Shown here in pieces: positions 10,130-20,824 of a stretch of DNA of 64,000 bases. The position numbers were made by a program, and so were the translations under genes. Source of the DNA: Tetracentron sinense. Its lineage: Eukaryota > Streptophyta > Magnoliopsida > Trochodendrales > Trochodendraceae. The first letter of the stretch is position 1, and every line of letters starts with the position of its first letter. Location: contig CM026570.1 in the NCBI GenBank assembly GCA_015143295.1, forward strand, positions 10,688,047 to 10,752,046, read 5' to 3'. The notes below the pieces were generated by a model, which saw only the letters and a program-made list of their open reading frames with translations, made no database searches and was not told the DNA's origin.

Positions 10130-10312
10130 TTTCTTTTTTTTTTTATATGCTCTGATCATTTATCTAACTATGTCAAGGGGGTTAAGGTCAACAAAGTTAG
10201 CACTCATGATGGCCGTCAACAGCCACACCAAAGACTCGAACACGAGTCTCCACTCCCCAAAGGGAGATACACAACCACTAGGACAAACCCAAGGTGTGTT
10301 ACTGTGTTCCAT
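10130..10312 (-). mobile_element. tRNA-derived SINE, minus strand
   Basis: Read on the minus strand it has an A-box-like TGTCCTAGTGG and a B-box-like GTGTTCGAGTC about 35 bases later, as in pol III promoters, and ends in a short A-rich tail. The target duplication AGACGTAACTT is perfect (11 bp, 10119-10129 and 10313-10323). The tandem neighbour near 9803 shows a related site without insertion. Confidence 0.88.
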
Positions 10313-10343
10313 AGACGTAACTTAGTGGCCACAAATATCAAAC

Positions 10344-10468
10344 TTTTTTCTGCTTTTTAATTTTTTTTAATGTATTAAAATATGAAAATCAAACATGCCT
10401 TTTTGGTGAGATGTGATAGGTCCAAGCTTTCTGTTGATCCATGTGTGTTGTTTCCGTTACCAAAAAAA
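10344..10468 (+). mobile_element. Probable retroposon with A-tail
   Basis: The segment ends in GTTACC and an A run, and is bounded by AAATATCAAAC at 10333-10343 and 10469-10479, consistent with an 11-bp target duplication. No clear A or B box is visible. Part of its body (GGTGAGATGTGATAGGTCCA) is related to 8901-8920, so it may be a composite or truncated copy. Confidence 0.5.
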
Positions 10469-10589
10469 AAATATCAAACGGTGGACTTTAGAGAGATCGA
10501 ATATGATCTTGCTCTCGTCATACCAAAATCAGCTGACTCACTCACAAAACCCATTTAATTATCCTTTTAACCCAAATTATAAAATTTTA

Positions 10590-10745
10590 ACCCTTGTAAT
10601 CAAAAAAATTTTAATGTTTTTTTTTTTTCTAAAAACCAAGGTTAAATGGTTGAACTCTAAGGATTAATAAATCTTAACCACAAGTACGGGATGCCAAGAG
10701 GAATACGTGTTAACCTATGGAATGGAAGCCGAACAGATATCTGGT
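10590..10745. repeat. Diverged foldback-family segment
   Basis: CTAAAAACCAAGGTTAAATGG, GAACTCTAAGG, ATCTTAACCACAAG, GATGCCAAGAGGAATACGTG and GTTAACC appear in the order seen in the half copies of the foldback family. Ends are not definable. Confidence 0.5.
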
Positions 10746-12626
10746 GAGGACCAGGTGAAATCCTTTCCCACCTTTGGACGGTTGGAGTAACCCAACTTAG
10801 TCCCACATCGGCCAGCAATCCCTAACCTTTTGACTACTTAACATTCCTTCCTCCAATCAAGAGTAAGGACATTTTGATGAGATCCCCCACTGGGTAGCAA
10901 TCCCTTAGCCTTGGGGGTATGACTTCTAATCATTAAGCAACTCTTTGGTTTGATCTAATCACAATCAATTGCAATTAAACTCTCCCCTCCCCCCGAGATC
11001 AACATGAGTTCTTTTTAATCAAAAAAAAATTCTAACTTAAGATAACAATTTCTAACCCTTAGGGTTAGTATTAAAAAAAATATATTAAAGTTATATTGTT
11101 GACCTGTGTGAATATGATTGAACTCGGGTAGAGTCCAAGCGCAATTGACTGTAATCTAATCTCCTCTTGGTCACCACCCACACCTCTATATATAGGTGTG
11201 TCAACGGATTGAATTCGGGGCTCAAACCCCTCGTAAGGGACTGGAATCGGACCAGGCCTATTCAAAAATAGGGGAAAAAAAACACACACAGAGGCACTAT
11301 TTGTCAGTTTTTTAGCCCGAAAGATGGTCAACCAAACCGCTCTGTGGCATTTTTGATGTCCTAGAACAATTCCATTCACGGTTGGCCCAGTTGGTTCAAC
11401 TTAGCCAAAGACGATCTGTCAACAAAAAAAAAGAACAGAGGAATGGTCTCCTAAGTCTTAATAATGTTGCTAGACAATCTTGAGATCACTACAAGACAAT
11501 GAAATCTTAGGGCAATCTTGAGATCATTCAGAAATTTGGAGATTATATTTCCCTCTATCAAATCAATAAAATATCAAAAAAATTAAAAAAAAAATTGGCA
11601 AACTTTTCATGATATCCACTTACACGAAGCTCCAAAATCGCCAATGTTTTTTAGATTTCAAACCATGCTTTCGGATTCAAATTTGAACATTCACAAACTT
11701 TTCTAATTTAGGTTGCATTTGTGTGAAGAGAAAACAAGTGCACTAAATTATTCTCAAAGAGAATAAGCCAACTTTAGAATGCTGCAAATTTGGCTTTTTA
11801 CTGCAAATAATTCACTGGTTTTACTTTTTGTTTGATGCAAAATATTTCTCTAAAAAAATTGATAGAGATGTTAAGAGTCATAATTTGTTTGCACAACAGT
11901 CACCCATCACATCACTCCATACTGGATGTATGCATGGATGATAGTCTTCACCCAAGGATGCATATGAATTCGGAAAATGGTCAAGATCATCTCATCAATA
12001 TTGTCAAAATCATCGAATCAATACAATGTAACCAAAAAAGAATCTATACAATGGACTTGATGCCACTGTTCATGTCATCAATGAAAAACATCAAAAGCAA
12101 ATTTATTGCAACAGCAATAAACCATCTTAGAACAAAAATTCAAGTATGCACAAGTATATCTTTAAGTATAACAAACAGTGATACCCATTTGTAAGCACAA
12201 TGTCTTGCATTACTGGACAGAAAGTCTGGTTTGGAAAACATGACCCAATGGCTGCAACCCTAATCTACTGAAATATTGAGAGGTTGGCCTAAGTCAAACA
12301 GGTGAAACAGCAAAAGAGTAGATTTAGATGCAACAAAAACTACAGTTCAAAACCACATAATAAGATGGAAGAACAACAAATGAAGATTAAATTATCAAAG
12401 TAGCAATATTCCTGCACTAAACAAACTACCCCAGTTGTTCAAATTAGAGAATTTAGAATCGAAAATAAAAATCCTGATAAACTTGAATGGGAATCCTATG
12501 TCCTAACCTACAAGTTCTACACAAACACCAAGCATAACATTAAACCAAATCTAAGTCTACCAACATACAGATACTTTAAACACATAGTACGTGAGTAAAA
12601 CAGCAATTAGAAACCAGACCAAGAGT
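10746..12626. other. Intergenic stretch and H2A.Z 3' region
   Basis: No gene recognised. It holds two short matches to a dispersed repeat containing ATTGAACTC...GATCAA (about 10960-11005 and 11108-11150). The last few hundred bases before 12627 are the likely 3' UTR of H2A.Z on the minus strand. Confidence 0.45.
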
Positions 12627-15226
12627 TCACTCTTTTGAGGACTTGTTAATGAGGGATTTATGGATGTGAGGGATCACACCACCTCCCGCAATGGTTCCCT
12701 TGATCAGTGTGTCGAGCTCCTCATCCCCTCTAATGGCTAGCTGCAGATGCCTTGGTGTGATACGCTTAACCTTCAAGTCTTTGCTTGCATTTCCTGCAAG
12801 CTCTAGGACTTCTGCTGTTAGGTACTCGAGAATGGCTGCTGAATAGACTGCTGCAGTGGCACCCACACGGCCATTGGCAGCAATCCTTGATTTGAGGTGT
12901 CGGTGAATCCGACCCACTGGAAACTAGACTCCCTCATGCAAAAAAGAAACAAAACAAACAACATTAATCGGTAGTGGCAAAGGTTTTTGAAATTGTAGGT
13001 TAGGAACACCATATAGGTTTGGTCTGCTCTTTCCTCAGTTCAACCATTGAGCCAAACAATAGTTACGAATTAGGTGTGATTCATTAGACTGCAGCAACTC
13101 AAATCACCAAGGATTTAGTGCATGCCAAATCATCCAAAAAAAAGTCTTAAATCTCAGGATTATAGCCAAAAGAGAGCATGTAGGTGATAATATACACATT
13201 CGTGGGATGTTTAGTTGCAGCTACAGATCGGGTCAGAATATAATATCACACAACCAATAGCTATTTTATTGTTTGAACTGAACTTAATTCGTGTGTGACA
13301 TGCTAGAACACACTTTTACCTGCAGAAGGTCCCAAAAATAGTCTTTAAGGGATGCAAACATTGGAGCCAAATCATCCACGGTGATAACTGGATTTTACAA
13401 ATCCAGTTATCACCCCCAGAGGTCACCACGTGTCTCCTTTGACACCTCTTAACCGTGGATAAGGTTCACCCACCCCTAGGGTTCACCCACCCATCCTTGG
13501 TTTTTTTTAAAAAAATATTAATTCTCTTTTTAAAATTGAAAAACCATTTTTATAATATTAAAAAAATTCTAAAAACAGTTTTTAATGTTAAAAAAAGAAT
13601 TAATATTTTTAATTAAAAAAAAAAAAACAAGGATGGGTGGGTGAACCATAGGAGTGGGCGAATCTTACCCACGGTTAAGAGGTGTCAAAGGAGACATGTG
13701 GCAACCTGAAGGGGTGATAACCGGATTTGCCAAATCCGGTTATCACCGTATCCGGTTATCACCATAGAGGATTTGACTCCGCAAACATATGCTCCAAAAA
13801 CATTCACTGCCAAATCCGGTAATCATCATAGATGATTTGACTCCGCAAACATATGCTCCAAAAACATTCACTACAGCTGTGTTAATTCAGAATAGGACTG
13901 GGTTTTTATTAAAGGGATTCTCAGGTCCCCTCACCTTGTTGTACAAAGGTTATTCCATACAACCTGTTACACCCGGGCCCCTCCATACACTCCTACCCAC
14001 TTCCATTGATCAAGCTTTGCATATGAATAATTTTTTGGTTCGCACATTAGGAGTTTATCTCATGTCAAATTTCTGGCCAGGTTTATAATATAATCTTTAG
14101 TCAATGGTTTCTATTTTGCAAACAACAAATTTGTATGAGTGGCTGAAAAAGTGATCTATGTGATCCCTTTATTTTGAACTATTGAAAAAGACAAACCTCT
14201 CCGTGGACATAACCCACATGGGTGAACCACGTAAATTGTGTATTTTTGTTTACATATTTGAGGTAATTCTCTGCATACAGTCTTCTTTGGACACTTCCTC
14301 TTCCCCTTCAACTTCAAATACACCACGTGACAAAATAGAAACCCATTTCGTGCCCCCATTTTGTATAACATATTTAAATAATCACCGGTTTATATGAGAG
14401 AGATTTTTTTTCTTTTTTTTTTAGCAATGTTATATCCACTTTCTTTTTTTTTTATAAGACTCATTACTTTTGTTGTCTTTTTGTTTAAAAATATAAAAAA
14501 CTAAATGAGAGTAGACAATCAGAAAACGGATGTAACATTGCTTTTTTTTTTTTTGGAGAGCGCCAGCATCATTTATTTGTTGTTAGGATTAATAAATGGT
14601 AACCGATAAATGAGTCTGGTACCAAGTAAGTCAACCAAGAAAACTCTCTCCAAAACTCAACTCGACTTAGACCCTTAAATGAGGACACACCTTAGCTATC
14701 TGATCCATAGATGCAGGTAAGAGAAGTTCAACACAAGGTAAAAATGTATGATCGAACGTTCAAACAGACATCCAGCTAAAGGGGTTTCAAGGATCATTTA
14801 GCAATATGGATCGAAGCAAAGAGGCCTGACATTGTCTATTAAACCTTCTACATCATACAAATCGAACTGGCCACTTTGCAGACCACACCTTGGCGTAGTC
14901 CAGGCCAAGCCCATTTAGGCCTACGTGGCTACTCCATTAAGTTTTTGTAATACTCCTATACTACTATATCTTTGCTATTGTAGAAATTACTTGTGGTCTG
15001 CAGTTGATAGATCACGGGGACTATTGCTGCCACCTACCTTTAAGGTGCCAGCCAATTAGTGTACTGGTAGAAGTAAATAAAATAAACTTACAGAAAGAGA
15101 GTATACGATTTTTCTCACCTGGAGACCGGCTCTGGATGACCGGGAAACCGGCTTCTTCTTATCCTTGTCTTTGTTTGCTGCTGTTGTTTTTCCCGCCAAA
15201 AGCCCCTTCCCGCCTTTTCCCGCCAT
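12627..15226 (-). CDS. Histone H2A.Z, 2 coding exons
   Basis: Replacement histone variant placed in nucleosomes by the SWR1 complex, marking promoters and responsive genes (known for the family). Exon 1 is 15226-15119 (36 codons) and exon 2 is 12923-12627 (98 codons plus stop): 134 residues, near the usual 134-138. The N-terminal tail is rich in Lys/Gly ([13 protein letters not shown]) and has [18 protein letters not shown]. Exon 2 starts [13 protein letters not shown] and keeps the H2A.Z-specific docking region and tail [19 protein letters not shown]. The splice falls between AGLQ and FPVGR, with donor CAG|GTGAG and acceptor TCTAG. The intron is 2,195 bp and contains a complete foldback element. 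The fold is intact with no stop or frameshift. Plants have several H2A.Z genes; I cannot say which member this is. Confidence 0.95.
13368..13775. mobile_element. Complete foldback element in the H2A.Z intron
   Basis: About 408 bp with long inverted arms. The left end reads CAAATCATCCACGGTGATAAC and the right end GTTATCACCATAGAGGATTTG. Each arm has a terminal hairpin (AACTGGATTTT / AAATCCAGTT at left), then CACGTGTCTCCTTTGACACC, TTAACCGTGG, GGTTCACCCACC and CATCCTTG, around an AT-rich centre. The right arm is followed by a second GTTATCACC copy. Flanking DNA on both sides contains related GCAAACAT...CCAAA, possibly an old duplication; no clean short TSD. Confidence 0.8.
13770..13875. repeat. 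Direct repeat beside the foldback element
   Basis: GATTTGACTCCGCAAACATA and TGCTCCAAAAACATTCACT occur twice about 62 bp apart (from about 13770 and 13832), with CAAATCCGGTAATCA between them. This is probably a local duplication caused by the foldback end. Confidence 0.7.
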
Positions 15227-15820
15227 TGCCTACCTAAAATGTCAAAATATAAGTAAGATAATAAAAAATAAAATAAAATAATTTAAAAACGATTATCCTG
15301 GGGGGAAAATTTTGAAAAAAAGGATTTTGTTTAGTATTTTGGAATCTTGAAAAGCAAACGGAAAAATAGAAGAAAATGCAGGAAAACATGGCAAGGGAAA
15401 AAAAATTACAGAGAGATGGTGCAGGGAAAGGTAGATTTTAACTAAACGAAGAAAAGAAGTAAGCAAACCACTTTTTTTTTAAAGAAAGAAAGAAAAGAAA
15501 CATGGATCTAGGAAATAGACACCCATTACAGAAGCTTGAATCAAGAAAACATAAACGGAAAATCACATTAATTTTTCTATTAAAAATAATATATATGAAA
15601 GGGAGAAAAAACAAAACCCTAAAACCCATTTTGCCCGGGTTAATTCAAAATGCCAAAAGTTCTAGGAATCCTTGCTCAAAAAAATTTTAAGGGGTTAGAG
15701 AGAGAGAGAGATCTGACCTGCTCGAACGCTTGAGAGGAAGAAGTGGAGAGATGAATCAAAGGAGTCTCTTTTTGGGGGGACTGAGTCTTCGTTTGGGTGT
15801 TATAAATATAGAAGACCCAA
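15227..15820 (-). promoter_or_regulatory. H2A.Z promoter, 5' UTR and UTR intron
   Basis: On the minus strand a TATA-like TATATTTATA lies at 15810-15801, with a CCAAT-type ATTGG just upstream, giving a start near 15775. The 5' UTR then has a GT-AG intron: donor GAGCAG|GTCAGA at 15718/15717, acceptor ATTTTAG ending at 15234, 484 bp, with GTAGGCA before the ATG. Leader introns are common in plant histone-variant genes. Confidence 0.65.
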
Positions 15821-15829
15821 TCAAATATG

Positions 15830-16381
15830 GTGGATTAAAAAAAAGGCGGTTATCTTAGGTGGGAAACCCTTCGCATTTTAAAATTTTCACGCTTTACCAA
15901 ATTATCCCTTCTTTTGTCCAAAATACCAACCAGGAAATTTTACATTCACTGAGCGACCCGACCCGAGTTGATTGTCAAGACTCACGAGTCACGACTAGGG
16001 TACCCAGAAAAAAGTCCAAGTCCAGGAAATAATCATATTTTAGATCCTAGGGCTAGGCCCAGACACTATTTCTTGGGCCCATGCCAGGTTAGGGCTTCGG
16101 CCCGACCCAATCTATTCACTTATCCGTCTACTAATATAAGTACAAATAATTTTAAGATTTTTTATAGATATTTTATTTTTTTAATAATTAAGTACAAATA
16201 ATTTTAAAAAATTATAGAAATTTATTTTTATAATAATTTTTACTGAACGTTATTGATATTGCCTTTTAGATTCTACAATCTCTTCCAAGTTTTTTTGAAA
16301 GCGATGCAACCTTTAAAGTTTATGGGAGAGGGGCGAAACTCTTAACGATATGTATCTACATGTCGCCAGAGGAGTGTGCTT
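15830..16381. other. Intergenic stretch, no gene seen
   Basis: Upstream of H2A.Z; AT-rich, with a block of GGGCCC/GGCCCA words near 16050-16105. Nothing else recognised. Confidence 0.4.
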
Positions 16382-16396
16382 GTAAGGATACAATGT

Positions 16397-16532
16397 GTGT
16401 GTGGGTTTTTTTCCCCACGTGCTACCAAGAGATACCCTCCCCCTGGCCGATAACGTGAGTGCGCCAAGACTCGATCTCGAGACCTCCGAAGGCTACTGTT
16501 CATCTTCCGACCACTGGGCTACACCCTGAATG
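16397..16532 (-). mobile_element. tRNA-derived SINE, minus strand
   Basis: Minus-strand reading: A-box-like TAGCCCAGTGG, then B-box-like GATCGAGTCTT about 40 bases on, then GGGAGGGTATCTCTTGG and a short A-rich, GTGTGTG tail. A perfect 15-bp target duplication GTAAGGATACAATGT flanks it (16382-16396 and 16533-16547). It is the same family as the copy near 30135-30306. Confidence 0.9.
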
Positions 16533-16547
16533 GTAAGGATACAATGT

Positions 16548-17579
16548 TTCACCCCTATAAATTCAAAATGCCCCCTCTCACTCCATCATGTAAATTCCAA
16601 CTACGTGGGGGGCACTTAATTTCTAGCTACGAAGCCTCCCTCTCAACCACCCTCTTCATTACGGCACATGTAAATAAAAGTGAGGAGACATTTCTGGATA
16701 GAGTGTAGTATTAATTTTAGAGACATCTTGGAGGGGAGAGGTATGCTTAAAAATGTAGGAGCCAGGAGGGAGCAGCATCGATGTTGCAGTCTTGCATACA
16801 TGATTGGAAGTCCGGTTATGGCAGACGTCTGTTTAGGGACGTTTTTGAAGTTTTTCTGCTACTAAAATAGTGGATGGTGCCAAGAGAAAAAATAGCTAAT
16901 GTAGTGTATCCCCTCCATAGAGAATGAATCTGGCATCGAGACCCGTCAGGTGGGCGTTTGTGATTATCTCACACTTTGCGTTGAGTAGATACTAACCCCT
17001 AGACTAAGCCAAAAAAAAAAAAAGCCACTACTTACTTTTCGATTGACAGAGACATATAGACATAAACCAGTATATTTGTAAAACTAAGAGATGTTGGATG
17101 AATGTTTCTCTCAGTATTGACTTTCCAATTGTTGCTACAAGTGTGGATTTGGAAAATAAGTAAACGGATTACTTTCCAAATTACAAAATTTTCTTTTGGC
17201 TCCCCGCAAGAAATGCCTCATGAGTGTTCACACCTTGTACATTTATGATGAAAATTTATATATATTTTAGGACTCATAACTAATTTAAAAAAATTCAAGG
17301 TTCTAAGATTTTCGAGTAGAGGTTGTGATTTTCTCAAATAACATTTTACAATTTAAATTGTAGAAAATTAAATTGTGCAAAGCACATGAACATTTAACAA
17401 AATAGATATGTTCTGGAAAAAGTGAGATTAGAGCAGTAAACAATATATAGAACTACCCCTGAGATGCTTATGTTGTCAAATGTCAAGGATATATATCATT
17501 CAATCACAGGACCACCTTACTTGATTTTGGACTACCATCAAACCTATGAACAACAAAAGGTTCACTATTTTATTATGTA
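16548..17579. other. Intergenic stretch, no gene seen
   Basis: Low-complexity intergenic DNA. A short stretch at about 16925-17025 ends in an A run after AAGCC and contains ATCGAGACCC; it may be the 3' part of a SINE but lacks a clear A box or duplication. Confidence 0.35.
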
Positions 17580-17584
17580 TTTTC

Positions 17585-19670
17585 TGTTGGTGTAATTGGG
17601 CTAAATTCCTGCACACATAGCCACTTAGCAAATATAGACAGATAATAATGCAGTTAAACAAACAATTAATTATTTAATTAATTAAGGTAGAGAATCGCTT
17701 TACTGAGAAGCGCTACAAGTAAATCTTTCTTGAAGATAGTTGAAGCCTCCTATGTGCAAGGGATATGACAGCTCTATCTCCGGGATACAACTTAGTTCGG
17801 ATTCTCTCTGGTCTTCCCAACGAGTTTGCATTACTCGGTAGAAGACGGAGTACTGATCTTCCTTTACGAAGCCCTATAAAATTATATATATATATATATA
17901 ATTTGGGTTTGTCATTAATCCAAATGTCCTAAAGTCTCATCAGATTTACAATAAGAGATAATCTAATTAATTAGACAATATCTAAAACTACCATTTTACC
18001 CCTTAGAGTTTAAGGGTCTGTTTGGTTACAGGGTTAGGTCCACTCTGGTTTGGTCTAATTCTGGTTTAACCAATTCCAAAATAGATCTGCACCTATTATG
18101 TTTGGTTACAAATTCTGGTTTTGTCCATAATCAAAACTACACAGAATTTGTTTCTGGTTTGGCCAGAATCAATTCTGCCTTAAGTCCCCTTTGGTTACAG
18201 TTTTAAGTTAATCAATTTTAACTTAATCTGAGTCTGTTTGGTAACAAGATTATACTTAATCTGATTTTATTAGTTCGGGTTCAGTATGGGTAAAAGAACA
18301 GACTTGTCCAGATTAATACATTCCACAAGATACGCCTGATTGGGTCCATCATGTGGATATGGTAGGATCACCCGAAATCATATGGTCACCAAGATGGTTA
18401 TGCCCATGTAGGACAGATCCACTGTTCTACTCGATCTAAAATCCCAAATCGGGCAACCGAACAGTATGGACGGTTGAGAAACCCGAAGGCATTCTGCAAC
18501 CTCATCAGAAGCTGGACAAAGCTGCCCATTTCCTGGTATCCATGGATCTGGATTGATCCGAATAGCCTGCTGGGTATGGTTCTGGGTTCTGGATAGTAGG
18601 AAAGGGTCACCATCTTCTCCATCGAGCTCAAGGACCACCAGTAATAGAGATCTTTAGGTTAGGGTCCTCCTAAGAGGTCTCTGGTACAGAGTCATCCTGA
18701 TGGACCACGGCTAATCGGAGTAAACTGGACCAAGGTGCACCTACTCTGGTCTGGTGGCTCACTGGACTGGGTCCACGGATCAGGCTCACTGGTCTCTAGG
18801 CTCAGTGGTCTGGGCTCACGGATCAGACTCTGGTCTGAGTTCCAACAACTCTCAAATCCTCCCCAACCCCTTCTATTTATAGAGTATCGAGGTCCTTTTG
18901 CATGTGCATGGGCTCAGCCACCTGGCTAGGCCCTCCTGCACCAGACAAGCCACATGACACACAAGGTCAGGCCTTGGTCAGAGCAGCCCATCATGGGCCT
19001 ACACGCACGGGCCTACACCCACTGGCCCAAGGCACTCATGAGATCTGATCCACCTAACACACTTATGTGTCTCCTCAGATCTCATACACCCAGATCCGAC
19101 GGCCCAGATCAGTCCTAGCCTGAGACTTGATCAAACGTTTCTAATCAACCACTCTGATCATCCGATCAGGGTCAACCTAGATCTACGGTTGAGATTAGAT
19201 CAACGGTTCTGATTTACTCAAAAGAAATAATGACTCGCGACGATGTGCACGTACAAAGTGCAAAGTGCGCCTCATAGTGCCCAAAGCCCTATGCCCGCAC
19301 CTGACCCCAAGCCTGAGCCCGTGCCCGTGCGTGTGCGCTCGCGCTTGCTCCGAGCGTAGCTCGCGCACCCTAGTTATCGTCTAAAGGAATTGGTGAGTCA
19401 AAGTCTACACCTAATGCTTGGTTGTTGATAACTAAGTAACTAAGGGGGGTAAATAAACTCTTTAGATTTTTTCTACTTTTCCGATATAGGACTAAAGAAC
19501 TAAGAGAAATGCACTAAAAATGTGTTTTCTCTCTTTCAAGAAATTAAACACCCAACCTAAACAAATATTAAATTAATGGGGGGTTTTAGTCCATGATTAA
19601 AATCAAAACCCTGGATCCTAATGATCCGGTTTTTATTAATTTAAAACAATTTTTAAATCAAAAATCAACA
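17585..19670 (-). repeat. 3' LTR of the copia element
   Basis: 2,086 bp, paired with 24199-26234. On the minus strand it starts TGTTGATTTTTGATTT and ends CACCAACA. It carries about 50 bp near 19180-19235 that the other LTR lacks. A TATA-like CTATAAATAGAA lies on the minus strand near 18883-18871. Confidence 0.93.
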
Positions 19671-19682
19671 ATCCCCCACTTG
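19671..19682 (-). other. Polypurine tract of the copia element
   Basis: On the minus strand CAAGTGGGGGAT directly precedes the 3' LTR start TGTTG, the normal position and composition. Confidence 0.8.
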
Positions 19683-20302
19683 ATTTAAAATTAGTAAAGT
19701 AATTAAAAATTAAGTAAAACAAATTCAGGCATCCAAGAATATCCTGTGCATAGATGTAAGTGTCTTTCGACTTGAACCTATACTTAGTGCAAACAAATCA
19801 AGAAAAGCCAGAGAACCTAGTGGACTATGCCTTGAACTGCAGAACTCGTATTGAGCAATCAGATTCGTCACACACACATTCATTTCAGAAGATATGTGTA
19901 CTCATTCAGCGTAGCACTTTAACGTCCATGCCTTAACCCCGGTCTTACTAAAAGCTCTAAAGATTTAGCCAGAATCTCATAGATGGTGACGAGCCTTCGA
20001 CACTCAGAAAGGTGAGTCCATCAAGAGCGCTTCTACAACACTCCAGCCTATTACAGGCCTATAGTTACTCATTAAGAGAATCCATTTAAATTCTCAACCT
20101 TATCACAGAATTATCTATAGACTGCACTATTGACATCATCCTTAGGAAGGGACACAACTTGAAATGACATTTTATTTATAGTGCATTTGTAGTTTCTTAC
20201 AAGGTTCGTTATTCCCATTGAACCTGAGAGACTTATCAGGTTGAGTTTCCACCTAGTTCAACTGCTCAACTGGCTTCAATCCCATTCCTCTTGATGTCTT
20301 CA

Positions 20303-20824
20303 TCACAAGGTCCATGCCAAGGCCCTTGGACAAGGGTCAGCTAAATTCTCTTTAGACTTCACATACTGGATTACAATTTCCCCATCAACAATCAGACCCC
20401 TAACATGGTTGTGCTTCAGGCGGATCTGTCTGGACTTGCCATTGTAATTCTCATTGTATGCTTTGAGCATAGCCGCCTGATTATCACAATAGATTGTGAA
20501 TGCTGGCATCGATGTCTCCCAGATTGGCATATTATCCAGAATACTCTTGAGCCATTCAACTTCTTCTTCAGCTGACGATAGTGCAATGAACTCTGATTCC
20601 ATGGTGGAATGAGTTATGCAAGTCTGCTTCTTGGACTTCCAGGAGATGGCTCCTCCTCTCATCGAGAAGATCCATGCACTGACGGACTTTGATTCGTCTG
20701 AGCATGAATTCCATGTTGCGTCACTAAAACCATCAAGCACAAAGGGTGATCTTCCATAGTGCAGAGCATAGGACAATGTACCCTTCAGGTACCTCAGAAT
20801 TCTGATCAATGCTACCCAATGCAA
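20303..20824 (-). pseudogene. Copia RNase H domain
   Basis: A 173-codon frame. It starts in the RT-RNase H linker (RILRYLKGTLSYALHYG) and holds the RNase H landmarks GFSDATWNSC, SWKSKKQTCITHSTMESEFI, EVEWLK and IYCDNQAAM, ending LKHNHVRGLI and ENLADP. Asp in FSDA, Glu in MESE and Asp in YCDN are kept. It is out of frame with the RT (overlap 20812-20824), so one indel separates what was a single polyprotein. Confidence 0.88.

Larger units (their letters stand above)
9236..10343. repeat. Two tandem units, each with its own insertion
   Basis: Unit 1 (9236-9837) and unit 2 (9838-10343) share AGGCCAACGGCTTTGGCCATT, AAATATTTAAT, CATGCATTAAATGGTGGGT-like, GACTTT and GTAACTTAGTGGCCACAAAT in order. 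Unit 1 is interrupted by a MULE-type MITE (9485-9777). Unit 2 is interrupted by a SINE (10130-10312). Each unit shows the uninterrupted sequence for the other. Confidence 0.85.

Noticed and set aside
10190-10300. A tRNA gene from the box A/B match
   Set aside because: No cloverleaf or acceptor stem; the segment is bounded by a target duplication and has a tail, so it is a SINE.
11832-12194. 120-codon open frame, plus strand
   Set aside because: AT-rich, no domain, no splice or promoter context; lies in the region downstream of H2A.Z.
16925-17025. Possible SINE with A-tail
   Set aside because: Only a B-box-like word and an A run; no A box, no target duplication, no match to the other SINE copies beyond a few bases.
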